In this document: piece by piece, positions 50,591-60,386 of the stretch | Position numbering within the stretch: the first letter of the stretch is position 1 | Layout of the letters: every line of letters starts with the position of its first letter | Assembly (NCBI RefSeq): GCF_001429395.1 | Contig: NZ_LMJT01000034.1 | Location: 1 to 64,000 of the forward strand | Origin: Allobosea sp. Root381 | GTDB lineage: Bacteria; Pseudomonadota; Alphaproteobacteria; Rhizobiales; Beijerinckiaceae | Reading direction: 5' to 3' | Length of the DNA: 64,000 nt | Translations under genes and position numbers: made by a program | The notes under the pieces: generated by a model | What the model was told of the DNA's origin: nothing | Databases searched by the model: none | Seen by the model: only the letters and a program-made list of their open reading frames with translations

Positions 50591-51100
50591 ATGACCACGC
50601 GCCGAAATCTCCTCTCGCTCGGATTGTCGGGTGCGGCGCTCGCGCTCGTACCGCTGCACGCACGCGACGCACAGGCGCAAGGCCGCGCAATCGGCGCGAT
50701 TCGCGTCGATACCACCCGCATCGCCGCCCAGGGCTGGGGCGAGAACGCGCAGCTCATCCGGGTGGCGATGGAGCGCCAGCTCGCGACGACGCTGGGGCCG
50801 CTCTACCGGCGCGGCGCCGGTGCCACCCTGCTGGTGACCGTCAAGGGCGTCTGGCTCTCGAGCTACGCCGGCGGCAGCGGCGGCGGCAAGCCGTCCGGCG
50901 GCGGCGGCAGCAACGACAATTTCGACAGCGACGTCGCGGTGCTCGGCCCGCGCGGCCAGGTGCTGCAGAGCTTCCCGGTCCTGTCGGTGGTCGATGCGAG
51001 CTCCGGCGGCGCCTGGTACCGCCCCGATGTCGACCAGCGCCGCGTCGCCGCCCTGATCGAGAACAACGCGCTCTGGATCAAGCGCTACCTCGGCGGCTGA
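50591..51100 (+). CDS. exported protein of unknown function, Tat-type signal
   Basis: 169 residues from ATG 50591. The signal has twin arginines (MTTRRNLLSLGLSGAALAL, then an ARDAQAQ cleavage region near residue 30). The mature part shows IRVDTTRIAAQGWGENAQLI and a Gly/Ser-rich loop (SYAGGSGGGKPSGGGGS) about residues 97-113, then SDVAVLGPRGQVLQSFPVLS. I do not recognise the family. It probably acts in the periplasm. Confidence 0.65.
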   Translation: MTTRRNLLSLGLSGAALALVPLHARDAQAQGRAIGAIRVDTTRIAAQGWGENAQLIRVAMERQLATTLGPLYRRGAGATLLVTVKGVWLSSYAGGSGGGKPSGGGGSNDNFDSDVAVLGPRGQVLQSFPVLSVVDASSGGAWYRPDVDQRRVAALIENNALWIKRYLGG

Positions 51101-51185
51101 TCCCGCAGCGGCGGGCCTCCGCACGGGCTTGCAATCCATGCCTTCCCATCTACGATGACCTAACGTCATCTACCGGGAGGGTTTG

Positions 51186-51803
51186 ATGCGACACGGCCCG
51201 GTGGTTGCTGTCATGCTCGCCTTTGCATCCCAAGCCCAGGCCATGGACTGGAACGGCACCTGGGTCGGCCGTCTCGACACCGGCGCATCCGTGGCCGTCG
51301 TCATCGAGGGAGGACGGGTCACGACCTACCGCTTCTCGGGGCGTTCGGTCTCGATCGCCTATAGTTCGGTCTCGCCCGATCGCGTCACATTCTCGCCGGG
51401 CTCCGCCGCGATCGTCGAGCTGAAACCGGCAGCGGGCGACAAGGTCGATTACAGCTTCACCCACCCCCAACGCGGGGCCGGCACCGGGGTGCTGTCGCGT
51501 GCGACCTCCCATAGAGCCGTTGCAAGCTCGGCCGCCGCCCGCATTCCGGCATCCTGGTCCGGACGCTGGGGCCGCCCCGAGCGGATGATGCTCGTCATCG
51601 GCGATGCTGGCATCACCTACAGCTATCGGGGCCACACCTATCCGGCGACGGCCATCCGCGCCACGGCGAAGACCCTTTCATTCCGTGTCGGCGACGGCGG
51701 CAGCATGTCCATGAAGATGCGCGCCGATGGCGCTGCCGATTTCGACTTCGTCCTGGACGGCAAATCCGTCAACGGCTTCTTCCGGCGCAACGGCGAAAGC
51801 TGA
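51186..51803 (+). CDS. secreted protein of unknown function
   Basis: 205 residues from ATG 51186. Short signal peptide MRHGPVVAVMLAFASQAQA. The mature protein begins MDWNGTWVGRLDTGASVAVV and has two similar halves: WNGTWVGRLDTG...TTYRFSGRSVSIAY and WSGRWGRPERM...ITYSYRGHTYPATAI. Each looks like a small beta-barrel repeat; the repeat is visible by eye. No function is recognised. It precedes the convergent Lrp gene. Confidence 0.6.
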   Translation: MRHGPVVAVMLAFASQAQAMDWNGTWVGRLDTGASVAVVIEGGRVTTYRFSGRSVSIAYSSVSPDRVTFSPGSAAIVELKPAAGDKVDYSFTHPQRGAGTGVLSRATSHRAVASSAAARIPASWSGRWGRPERMMLVIGDAGITYSYRGHTYPATAIRATAKTLSFRVGDGGSMSMKMRADGAADFDFVLDGKSVNGFFRRNGES

Positions 51804-51806
51804 CCG

Positions 51807-52271
51807 TCAGCCGAACGGCACGATCGGCTCGTCCTTGACGCGGTCGAGCGCGAGCGCGGTGCGGACATTGCGCACATTGGGCAAGGCCGTCAGTTCGCCG
51901 ACGAAGTCCTGGAAGGCCTTGAGATCGGTCGCGACGCATTTCAGCACGAAGTCGATGTCGCCCGAGAGCGTCCAGCATTCGCGCACGGCGGGCCAGGCCC
52001 GGATGCGTGACTGGAAGGCCTGGAGATCGGCCTCGGCCTGGCTCGCCAGATGCACGAAAGCGAAGCAGACCACGTCCAGCCCAAGCTTGCGCTCGTCGAG
52101 CTGGGCCCGATAGCCGGTGATCAGCCCGGCCTCTTCCAGCGCCCTGACCCGGCGCAGGCAGGGCGGCGGCGAGATGCCGACGCGGCTCGCCAGCTCGACA
52201 TTGGTCATGCGCCCGTCCGCCTGCAGTTCGCGCAGGATGCGCAGGTCGATATCGTCGAGTTTGGATCGCAC
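51807..52271 (-). CDS. Lrp/AsnC family transcriptional regulator
   Basis: 154 residues from GTG 52271 (normal length). HTH LDDIDLRILRELQADGRMTN and ELASRVGISPPPCLRRVRAL; RAM domain CFAFVHLASQAEADLQAFQS and CWTLSGDIDFVLKCVATDLK. Its place two genes before trxB, ahead of an LsrB-like LysR gene, resembles the lrp-trxB-lsrB cluster I recall in Sinorhizobium meliloti, so it is a candidate for that conserved Lrp. The strand is opposite, however. Confidence 0.92.
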   Translation of the reverse strand: MRSKLDDIDLRILRELQADGRMTNVELASRVGISPPPCLRRVRALEEAGLITGYRAQLDERKLGLDVVCFAFVHLASQAEADLQAFQSRIRAWPAVRECWTLSGDIDFVLKCVATDLKAFQDFVGELTALPNVRNVRTALALDRVKDEPIVPFG

Positions 52272-52394
52272 GCCGGGCCCCGGAAAAAGTCGCGCTGGTG
52301 TAGACGCAGCGACCGGGCGATACAAGGCGCGAGCCGCGACGAAGGACCTCCTCAGGACGAAGACTGAGGGCGATCGATCGAGGAGGAGCCTGCC

Positions 52395-53378
52395 TTGCCC
52401 GCCGAACCGACCCCGACCGTCTGGGTGCTGACCGATGGCAAGGCCGGGGACGAGGTCCAGTGCCTCGGCGTCGCCGAACGGCTCGGCGTGACGCCGGAAA
52501 TCCGCCGGATCGCGCCGCGAAAGCCCTTCGCCTGGCTTATGCCGCGCGGCCCGATCGACCCACGCGAGGGGCCCGAGCGGCCGGACAGCCCGATCCGCCC
52601 ACCCTTCCCCGACATCCTGATCGCCTCGGGGCGGCGCGCGATTCCCTATGTCCGTGCGGTGCGCAAAGCCTCGAACGGCGCGACCTTCACGGTGATCCTG
52701 AAGGATCCGCGCATCGGCGCCGGCGCCGCAGACCTGATCTGGGTCGCCCGCCATGACCGCCTGCGCGGCGACAACGTGCTCGTCACGACGACCTCGCCGC
52801 ACCGGCTCGCACCCGAGCGCCTGACTGGGGCCCGTGCCAACCCGCCCACCGCGATCGCCGCCCTACCCTCGCCGCGCGCCGCGGTGCTGGTCGGCGGCGA
52901 CAGCCGGCATCATCGCTTCCGCCCTGAGGACGTCGCGCGTTTTGCCAAGGGGCTCGATGCGCTGGCCGCGTCGGGCGTCGCACTGATGGGCTCGCGCTCG
53001 CGCCGCACCCCCGCCGCGCTCGACGCTGCCGTCGCCAGGGTTTTCGCCCACCATGGCGGCTGGTGGTGGGACGGCACGGGCGAAAACCCTTACGTCGCGC
53101 TGCTGGCCAATGCCGACGCCGTCGTGGTCACGGCCGATTCCACCAACATGATCGGCGAGGCGACGGCGACAGGCGCGCCGCTCCTCGTCTTCGAGCCGCA
53201 TGGCGGCCATCGCAAGCTGGCGGCCTTCCTCGAGGCGCTGAAGCGCGAGGGTGCCGTACATCATTTCGAGGGGCAGCTCGCCGGCAGCCGCTATGCGCCG
53301 GTCGACTCGACGCAGGAAATCGCCGCTGCGGTGCGCCGGGGCTGGCTTATGCACAGGCGCGAGCTCGGCATCGCCTGA
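52395..53378 (+). CDS. ELM1/GtrOC1 family protein (DUF1022)
   Basis: 327 residues from TTG 52395, preceded by AGGAGGAGCC. Characteristic stretches: WVLTDGKAGDEVQCLGVAER, FPDILIASGRRAIPYVRAVR, GENPYVALLANADAVVVTAD and STNMIGEATATGAPLLVFEP, the last two being the conserved glycosyltransferase-like C-terminal. The plant homologue ELM1 affects mitochondrial fission; bacterial members are probably GT-B glycosyltransferase-like and uncharacterised. It precedes trxB by 77 bp on the same strand. Confidence 0.88.
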   Translation: MPAEPTPTVWVLTDGKAGDEVQCLGVAERLGVTPEIRRIAPRKPFAWLMPRGPIDPREGPERPDSPIRPPFPDILIASGRRAIPYVRAVRKASNGATFTVILKDPRIGAGAADLIWVARHDRLRGDNVLVTTTSPHRLAPERLTGARANPPTAIAALPSPRAAVLVGGDSRHHRFRPEDVARFAKGLDALAASGVALMGSRSRRTPAALDAAVARVFAHHGGWWWDGTGENPYVALLANADAVVVTADSTNMIGEATATGAPLLVFEPHGGHRKLAAFLEALKREGAVHHFEGQLAGSRYAPVDSTQEIAAAVRRGWLMHRRELGIA

Positions 53379-53425
53379 CAGCGACGCCCCGCCGACTTGC
53401 ATCGGCCGGTCGGCATCGTATGTGA

Positions 53426-54421
<996 letters not shown>

Positions 54422-54435
54422 GTATGTGGAGGATT

Positions 54436-54452
54436 CATCACAGAACGTGATG
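54436..54452. promoter_or_regulatory. LysR-type box (CAT-N11-ATG) before lsrB
   Basis: CATCAC AGAAC GTGATG, a perfect 6-bp inverted repeat with a 5-bp spacer that also contains the T-N11-A pattern typical of LysR sites. It lies about 110 bp ahead of the lsrB start. A second CAT-N11-ATG box lies at 55797-55813. Confidence 0.6.
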
Positions 54453-54562
54453 GATTTTGTAACCAGATTCAGTGCGAAAAACCGAAGCACTTGCTCCTGA
54501 GGCGTTGACGTAGAACGATTCTGCCCCCCAACATGCATCAAACGCATAACGGGGGAAACGCG

Positions 54563-55453
54563 GTGGATTGGGACCGCATCAGGATCTTTTATACGGTCGC
54601 GGAGTCCGGCAGCTTCACCAAGGCTGGCGATGTTCTGGGCCTCAGTCAATCGGCCGTCAGCCGCCAGATCGGCGCGCTCGAGCGGGAATTGCGCGCGCCG
54701 CTGTTCCACAGGCACACGCGCGGGCTGATCTTGACCGAGCAGGGCGAGTTGCTCTGGCGCGCCGCACGCGAGATGACGCAGCGGCTTGAACGCACGCGCT
54801 CGCAGCTCTCCGAGACCCGCGAGCACCCGTCGGGCGAACTCAAGGTCACAGCCACGCGCGGCCTCGGCGGACATTGGCTGACACCGCGGCTGGCAGAGTT
54901 CCTCGACCTCTACCCGGACATCAAGGTCGATCTCATCCTGACGGACGAGGAGCTCGACCTCTCGATGCGCGAGGCCGACATCGCGATCCGCCTGCGCCAG
55001 CCGCAGCAGCCGGACCTGATCCAGCGCAAGCTCTTCACCGTGCATTTCCACGTCTATGGTTCGCCGGCCTATGTGAAGCGCTTCGGCGAACCCAAGGCGC
55101 ATGAGGATCTCGACAACCACCGCCTGCTCTCCTTCGGCGGCACCTCGCCATCCTACCTCACGGCCGTGCACTGGCTCGGCACGCTCGGGCGCGACCCACG
55201 CAACCCGCGCCCGATCCATCTGACGGTCAACAACATCACCGCGATGAAGCGCGCGGTCGATTCGGGCGCCGGCATCGCCGTGCTCCCGGATTACCTGATC
55301 GAGACCGGCTCCCCGCTCGTGCAGCTGATGCGCGAGACCGAGATGCCGCAGCTCGAGAGCTATCTGGTCTATCCTGAGGAGATGAAGTCGGTCGCCCGCG
55401 TCCAGGTCTTCCGCGACTTCCTGATCCAGAAGGCCCAACGCTGGACCTATTGA
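54563..55453 (+). CDS. lsrB: LysR family regulator, LsrB/VtlR-like
   Basis: 296 residues from GTG 54563 with GGGGGA upstream; ATG 54533 is in frame. HTH: WDRIRIFYTVAESGSFTKAG and LGLSQSAVSRQIGALERELR. The C-terminal domain reads GELKVTATRGLGGHWLTPRL, DLSMREADIAIRLRQPQQPD and SGAGIAVLPDYLIETGSPLV. The WDRIRIF...SGSFTKAGD start and position directly after trxB are those of LsrB in Sinorhizobium/Agrobacterium and VtlR in Brucella (from memory), LysR regulators of redox response and of AbcR small RNAs. An sRNA-like locus follows. Confidence 0.85.
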   Translation: MDWDRIRIFYTVAESGSFTKAGDVLGLSQSAVSRQIGALERELRAPLFHRHTRGLILTEQGELLWRAAREMTQRLERTRSQLSETREHPSGELKVTATRGLGGHWLTPRLAEFLDLYPDIKVDLILTDEELDLSMREADIAIRLRQPQQPDLIQRKLFTVHFHVYGSPAYVKRFGEPKAHEDLDNHRLLSFGGTSPSYLTAVHWLGTLGRDPRNPRPIHLTVNNITAMKRAVDSGAGIAVLPDYLIETGSPLVQLMRETEMPQLESYLVYPEEMKSVARVQVFRDFLIQKAQRWTY

Positions 55454-55790
55454 TCGCGTGCCGATCAGATTGGAACGCCCTCCCCGTCATTGACGAAGCG
55501 GGCTGACTTCACAAAACCGCGTATCATTCCGGGACTTCGCAAAGCGAAGAGCCTGGAATGACGGCTGGCGTCCGCCGGCAGCGCTGATTCCATGATGGCT
55601 GGCCGAGCGGTCAGCGCGGGTTCACGCTCATTTCGTCGCGCATCCTCCGATTGCATGATGCAGCGGCAGCCCTGCCCCCGACTTGGGCAGAAGTACAGCG
55701 AACGCTTGAAAAAGCTGGGCCGTCCGCGAGCGATGGCTGCGCTACACGCATGTTTATCAATAATTTAGCGCCAATCTTGGACGATTAGCC
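55454..55790. other. intergenic region after lsrB
   Basis: About 340 bp with no supported gene. It holds a palindromic repeat at 55524-55561. An open frame of 63 codons (minus, 55465-55656) has no RBS or family match. The remainder has ordinary composition. Confidence 0.5.
55524..55561. repeat. palindromic intergenic repeat (TCATTCC type)
   Basis: Outer arms TCATTCC (55524-55530) and GGAATGA (55555-55561), inner arms CTTCGC (55535-55540) and GCGAAG (55544-55549). A similar element type with TCATTC...GAATGA is common in Rhizobiales genomes (from memory). Confidence 0.65.
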
Positions 55791-55796
55791 GCAGCG

Positions 55797-55813
55797 CATG
55801 CAATTTGTGCATG
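55797..55813. promoter_or_regulatory. LysR-type box (CAT-N11-ATG) upstream of the putative sRNA
   Basis: CATGCA ATTTG TGCATG, perfect 6-bp arms with a 5-bp spacer, again giving T-N11-A. Its centre is about 65 bp before the inferred sRNA start at about 55871, the usual position for a LysR activator site. TGCATTGCA (55831-55839) lies near -35 and could be the second, activation site. Confidence 0.55.
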
Positions 55814-55870
55814 GCGGACCCAAGAAATGCTGCATTGCAAAAAGGCAGGTGCTGTCCGATATAGCAATCA

Positions 55871-56010
55871 CGGTTGTTCGGAACGGGCTCTGCTATCTCC
55901 TCCCGGCATCGAGTTCGTTTCAGCCGTTCCCCTCTGAGATGTTTGGCGTTTGAGCCGAATGTTTCAAACTTTCAAGGCCGGCTCCCTCACGGGACGCCGG
56001 CCCTTTTTTT
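55871..56010 (+). ncRNA. putative trans-acting small RNA, AbcR (alpha-r15)-like
   Basis: About 140 nt ending in a strong intrinsic terminator that belongs to no coding gene: lsrB stops 520 bp upstream. A stem GGAACGG (55880-55886) and CCGTTCC (55924-55930) encloses a 37-nt loop with the anti-Shine-Dalgarno motif TCTCCTCCC (55896-55904), the feature used by AbcR RNAs to pair with ribosome-binding sites. Locus order lsrB then sRNA matches abcR1/abcR2 of rhizobia (from memory). A weak -10-like TATAGC lies at 55860-55865 with TTGCAA 19 bp upstream. Start and family are inference. Confidence 0.6.
55975..56010 (+). terminator. intrinsic terminator of the putative sRNA
   Basis: Stem GGCCGGC-TCCC with GGGA-C-GCCGGCC (one bulge), loop TCAC, followed by seven T residues. 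No protein gene ends nearby on this strand. Confidence 0.85.
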
Positions 56011-56030
56011 GGCTGAACGCCGCCTTTTCC

Positions 56031-56096
56031 TGTCATTGCGAGCCCCCGAGTCTTGCCTTTGGCAGGCCCAAGGACAGACGCCGCGAAGCAATCCAG
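56031..56096. repeat. half-copy of the GTCATTGCGAG / GAAGCAATCCAG repeat
   Basis: TGTCATTGCGAG (56031-56042) and GCGAAGCAATCCAG (56083-56096) match the left arm of the complete element at 58544-58636. The right arm is missing here. It lies between the sRNA terminator and the FMN reductase stop. Confidence 0.55.
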
Positions 56097-56148
56097 GAGC
56101 AGGTATAGCGTTGGCTGCCTTGGACGGTCGCAACGGCAAAAGCGGTGT

Positions 56149-56703
56149 CTACGCAGCGAGCTTGCCGACCAGCCCGGCGAACCTGTCCATGAACTTCTGC
56201 AGGAACTCGCGCGTCGCCTCGTTCGTCACGGCGTCGAGATCGTCGATCGCCCCGTCCTTGTAGGTGATGAACATCTGCCCGCCCATCACCAGCGCGCCCT
56301 GGTTGCCGAGGATGTCGCGCAGGTGCTGCTGGGCGCAGGCCGTGCCGACGGAGCCCGGGCTCGCGCCGATGATCGCCACCGGCTTGCCGCCCCAGACGCC
56401 CTTGCCCGAAGGCCTGGCCGCCCAGTCGATCGCGTTCTTGAGCACCGCCGGAATCGAGCGGTTGTGCTCGGGCGTGACGACCAGCACGCCTTGCGCCGAT
56501 TCGATCTCGCGCTTCAGCCGCGTTGCGTTCTCAGGCCAGGCCTCCGCCTCGAGATCCTGATTGTAGAGCGGCAGGTCGTCGATCCGCGAGAAACGCGACG
56601 TGAACGAGCCCTCGCCGAGCTTCGCCAGCGCCCGTCCCAGCCGGAGATTGATGGACGCCTTGCGGTTGCTGCCGACGATAACGGCGAGCTTGAACTGAGC
56701 CAT
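56149..56703 (-). CDS. NADPH-dependent FMN reductase family protein
   Basis: 184 residues from ATG 56703. Flavodoxin-like start KLAVIVGSNRKASINLRLGR binds the FMN phosphate; VVTPEHNRSIPAVLKNAIDW is the family loop with PEHNRS and GKPVAIIGASPGSVGTA follows. It reduces quinones, azo dyes or chromate with NADPH in related enzymes. The substrate here is unknown. Single gene, no partner evident. Confidence 0.92.
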   Translation of the reverse strand: MAQFKLAVIVGSNRKASINLRLGRALAKLGEGSFTSRFSRIDDLPLYNQDLEAEAWPENATRLKREIESAQGVLVVTPEHNRSIPAVLKNAIDWAARPSGKGVWGGKPVAIIGASPGSVGTACAQQHLRDILGNQGALVMGGQMFITYKDGAIDDLDAVTNEATREFLQKFMDRFAGLVGKLAA

Positions 56704-56860
56704 GAAGAAGCCTCGCGAACAGAAAGAAAGGAAAGGGACCGGGAGGGAACGCACCGGAGCGGCTCCGGGTTCGGACAGTCCGACATCGGGCCGCAAAGCG
56801 GAAGCCGCCTTTCGGATGAAGCTGATCAGGGTATGACGCAGCGCGGCGCGCTTGTGCGGC

Positions 56861-57424
56861 TCAGCGCGGCCGTGCCGCCAGCGGCAGGTCGTCGAACAGG
56901 CCGGGCAGCTTGCTGGTCCGCGCCTTCTCGATCGTCAGCATCCTGAGCTTGGTCTCGACGCCGCCATCCGCGGAGAAGCCGCCGGTCCTGCCGCCCGCCG
57001 CCAGCACGCGATGACACGGCACGATGATCGGGAACGGATTCTGGCCGAGCGCCACGCCGACGGCACGGGCGGCTCCCGGCTCCCCGATCCGGGCCGCGAC
57101 CTCGCCATAGGTCAGCGTTTCCCCGGGCAGGATCGCGAGCGCCACCTCATAGACCCTGCGGTTGAATTCCGGGACGCTCGCGAGGTCCACCGGCAGATGC
57201 GAGAGATCGCGCGGCTCGCCGCCGAGCAGCGCCTTGATGTCGGCGATCGCCGCCGCCGCGAAATCGGGCGGCTCGGCCTCGCTGGCCTGCGGGAAGCGCC
57301 GCACCAGCCGCTGCCGGGCGGTCTCCTCGTCCTTCTCGGGCAACTGCGCGCCGATGATGCGACCGGCCTGCCACACGAGCGCACAGGCGCCGATCTCAGT
57401 GTCGAAGAGGCGGTAATGCTGCAT
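56861..57424 (-). CDS. ogt: methylated-DNA-protein-cysteine methyltransferase
   Basis: 187 residues from ATG 57424 (ATG 57436 is also in frame). The acceptor cysteine lies in the invariant FPIIVPCHRVLAAGG, C137 from this start. The arginine-finger helix TYGEVAARIGEPGAARAVG precedes it. It transfers alkyl groups from O6-alkylguanine or O4-alkylthymine onto itself in a suicide reaction. No Ada AraC-type domain, so it is the Ogt form. Confidence 0.92.
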   Translation of the reverse strand: MQHYRLFDTEIGACALVWQAGRIIGAQLPEKDEETARQRLVRRFPQASEAEPPDFAAAAIADIKALLGGEPRDLSHLPVDLASVPEFNRRVYEVALAILPGETLTYGEVAARIGEPGAARAVGVALGQNPFPIIVPCHRVLAAGGRTGGFSADGGVETKLRMLTIEKARTSKLPGLFDDLPLAARPR

Positions 57425-57493
57425 GCCCCGCAGCATAGGCCATTGCCGGACGCTCCGTCATCCCCAAGCGGTGACCGCGCCTGGCGCCGCCCC

Positions 57494-58450
57494 TCACATG
57501 TAGAGCTTCTCGCCCTCGAGCCCCTTGTAGAGGCCGGCGACCTGCTCGCCATAACCGTTGAACAGCAGGGTCGGCTTGCGCTCGCGCGATCCCAGCACCT
57601 GCTCGCTGGCCTGGCTCCAGCGCGGATGGGCAACGGCCGGGTTCACATTGGCCCAGAAGCCGTATTCCGAGGCCTGCAGCCCCTCCCAGAAGGTCTTGGG
57701 ACGCTCGGCCACGAAGCTGATCTTGGTGATCGATTTCACCGACTTGAATCCGTATTTCCACGGCACGATCAGCCGGAGCGGCGCGCCGTGCTGGGTCGGT
57801 ATCGGCTTGCCGTAGATTCCGGTGACGAGCAGCGGCAGCTCATTGGTCGCCTCGGCGATGGTCAACCCCTCCGTATAGGGCCAGGGATACCAGCGCTGCA
57901 TCTGGCCGGGCGCCATGCGCGGATTCAGGAAGGTCTCGAAGCGAATGTATTTCGCATCCGAGAGCGGCTTCGCGAAATCGACGAAGGCCTTCAGCGGGAT
58001 GCCGGTCCAGGGCACGGCCATCGACCAGGCCTCGACGCAGCGGAATCGATAAAGTCGCTCCTCCAGCGGCAGCTTGCGCACGAGATCGTCGAAGCCGATC
58101 TCGAAAGGCTTTTCCACCATGCCTCCGATAGAGACCGTCCAGGGCCGCGTCGCCAGCTTCTTGGACGCGGCCACGATGTCCTTCGACCCGCCGAACTCGT
58201 AGAAATTGTTGTAGTTCGCCGCGAGTTCCTCGTCGGTCACCGGCCGGTCGAGCGTGTAGGCGGCATTCTTCTTCGCCGGGTACAGGTCGGCGGTCGGGTC
58301 CGGCCCCTGCGCGGCGGCGATCTTCGGCAGGGAACTCGCCGCGATCAGCCCGGCACCGCCGGCGATGAAGGCACGGCGGTTCAGGAAGACGGATTCGGGC
58401 GTGGCCTGGCTCTCGGGCATTTCCCAGCCAGGACGGTGTTTGATCAGCAT
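57494..58450 (-). CDS. msrP: protein-methionine-sulfoxide reductase catalytic subunit (MsrP/YedY)
   Basis: 318 residues with a Tat signal (FLNRRAFIAGGAGLIAASS, R25-R26). The molybdenum-ligand cysteine is C138 in LYRFRCVEAWSMAVPW, in the sulfite-oxidase-type fold. Conserved stretches: YGKPIPTQHGAPLRLIVPWK and KYGFKSVKSI. It repairs oxidised periplasmic methionines. The heme subunit gene msrQ, usually next to msrP, is not adjacent here. Downstream is ogt. Confidence 0.95.
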   Translation of the reverse strand: MLIKHRPGWEMPESQATPESVFLNRRAFIAGGAGLIAASSLPKIAAAQGPDPTADLYPAKKNAAYTLDRPVTDEELAANYNNFYEFGGSKDIVAASKKLATRPWTVSIGGMVEKPFEIGFDDLVRKLPLEERLYRFRCVEAWSMAVPWTGIPLKAFVDFAKPLSDAKYIRFETFLNPRMAPGQMQRWYPWPYTEGLTIAEATNELPLLVTGIYGKPIPTQHGAPLRLIVPWKYGFKSVKSITKISFVAERPKTFWEGLQASEYGFWANVNPAVAHPRWSQASEQVLGSRERKPTLLFNGYGEQVAGLYKGLEGEKLYM

Positions 58451-58543
58451 CGACGGACATGCTCCGTTTCAGATGCTGCGAGTCTGCGCCGGCCCTGCCC
58501 CACCCGCAAGTCACGAGCGGGAGAGCGGACGATGCGTCACTTT

Positions 58544-58636
58544 CCGTCATTGCGAGGAGCGAAAGCGACGAAGCAATCCAGAAGCGGCAGAGCTCCCCGC
58601 CCCCCTGGATTGCTTCGCTTAAGCTCGCGATGACGG
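58544..58636. repeat. complete palindromic repeat (GTCATTGCGAG...CTCGCGATGAC)
   Basis: Inner perfect 13-bp arms CGAAGCAATCCAG (58569-58581) and CTGGATTGCTTCG (58605-58617); outer arms CCGTCATTGCGAG and CTCGCGATGACGG with one mismatch. It lies between leuB and msrP. A half-copy occurs at 56031-56096. A dispersed repeat type that I recall from several alphaproteobacteria. Confidence 0.8.
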
Positions 58637-58645
58637 CTGGAAGCC

Positions 58646-59755
<1,110 letters not shown>

Positions 59756-59859
59756 GGTCGTCGCCTCGCCTTCACATGTTTGCGTTGGCGGGGTGATTAC
59801 GAGGGCCGGACCCGGCGCGCAAGCGCGGCGATGCAGCCCTGCCCTCCCTCGATATCAAT

Positions 59860-60252
59860 TCAGGCCGTCTGCAGCAGCCGCGCCGTGACCTCGATCTCGA
59901 CCTTCATCTCGGGCTTCAGCAGGCCGGCGACGACATACATGCCGGCCGCCGGGCGAATGTCGCCGAACACCTCGCCGCAGACGCCGAGCACCGGCTCGCA
60001 ATAGCTGCGGTCGGTGACGAAATACTGGGCCCGCACCACCCGGGCCAGCGAGGAGCCGGCCTCGGCCAGCACCGCATCCAGCGTGCGGAAGATGTTGCGC
60101 GCCTGCTCGGCGACATCCTCCGGCAGCGTCATGGTGACGTAGTCGTAGCCGGTCGTGCCGGAGACGAAGACGAGGTCGCCGTCGATCACGGCGCGCGAAT
60201 AGCCGAAGGCGGACTCGAAGGGCGAGCCGGTGGAAATCAGGCGGCGGGTCAT
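59860..60252 (-). CDS. RidA family protein
   Basis: 130 residues. RidA-like pattern: YSRAVIDGDLVFVSGTTGYD, the central LDAVLAEAGSSLARVVRAQYFVTD with the conserved arginine, and AGLLKPEMKVEIEVTARL with glutamates. Canonical RidA deaminates reactive enamine/imine intermediates. This looks like a non-canonical RidA subgroup and may act differently. It lies upstream of leuB on the same strand. Confidence 0.9.
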   Translation of the reverse strand: MTRRLISTGSPFESAFGYSRAVIDGDLVFVSGTTGYDYVTMTLPEDVAEQARNIFRTLDAVLAEAGSSLARVVRAQYFVTDRSYCEPVLGVCGEVFGDIRPAAGMYVVAGLLKPEMKVEIEVTARLLQTA

Positions 60253-60277
60253 GAAGGCTCCGGAGCTAGGAACTTGC

Positions 60278-60381
60278 CGTCATTCTCGGGCGGAGCGAAG
60301 CGCAGACCCGAGAATCTCCGGCAGGATAGGTTCTGGAGACTCCATGTCAGGAGGTGCCCGGGTCAAGCCCGAGCATGACGT
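60278..60381. repeat. palindromic intergenic repeat (GTCATTCTCGGG...CGAGCATGACG)
   Basis: ATTCTCGGG (60282-60290) and CCCGAGAAT (60307-60315) form one stem, and a second block TGCCCGGGTCAAGCCCGAGC follows with TGACG at the end. A related CCGGGACAAGCCCGGCCATGACG lies at 49822-49845 after greA. It reads as a dispersed intergenic family. Confidence 0.6.
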
Positions 60382-60386
60382 GGAAC

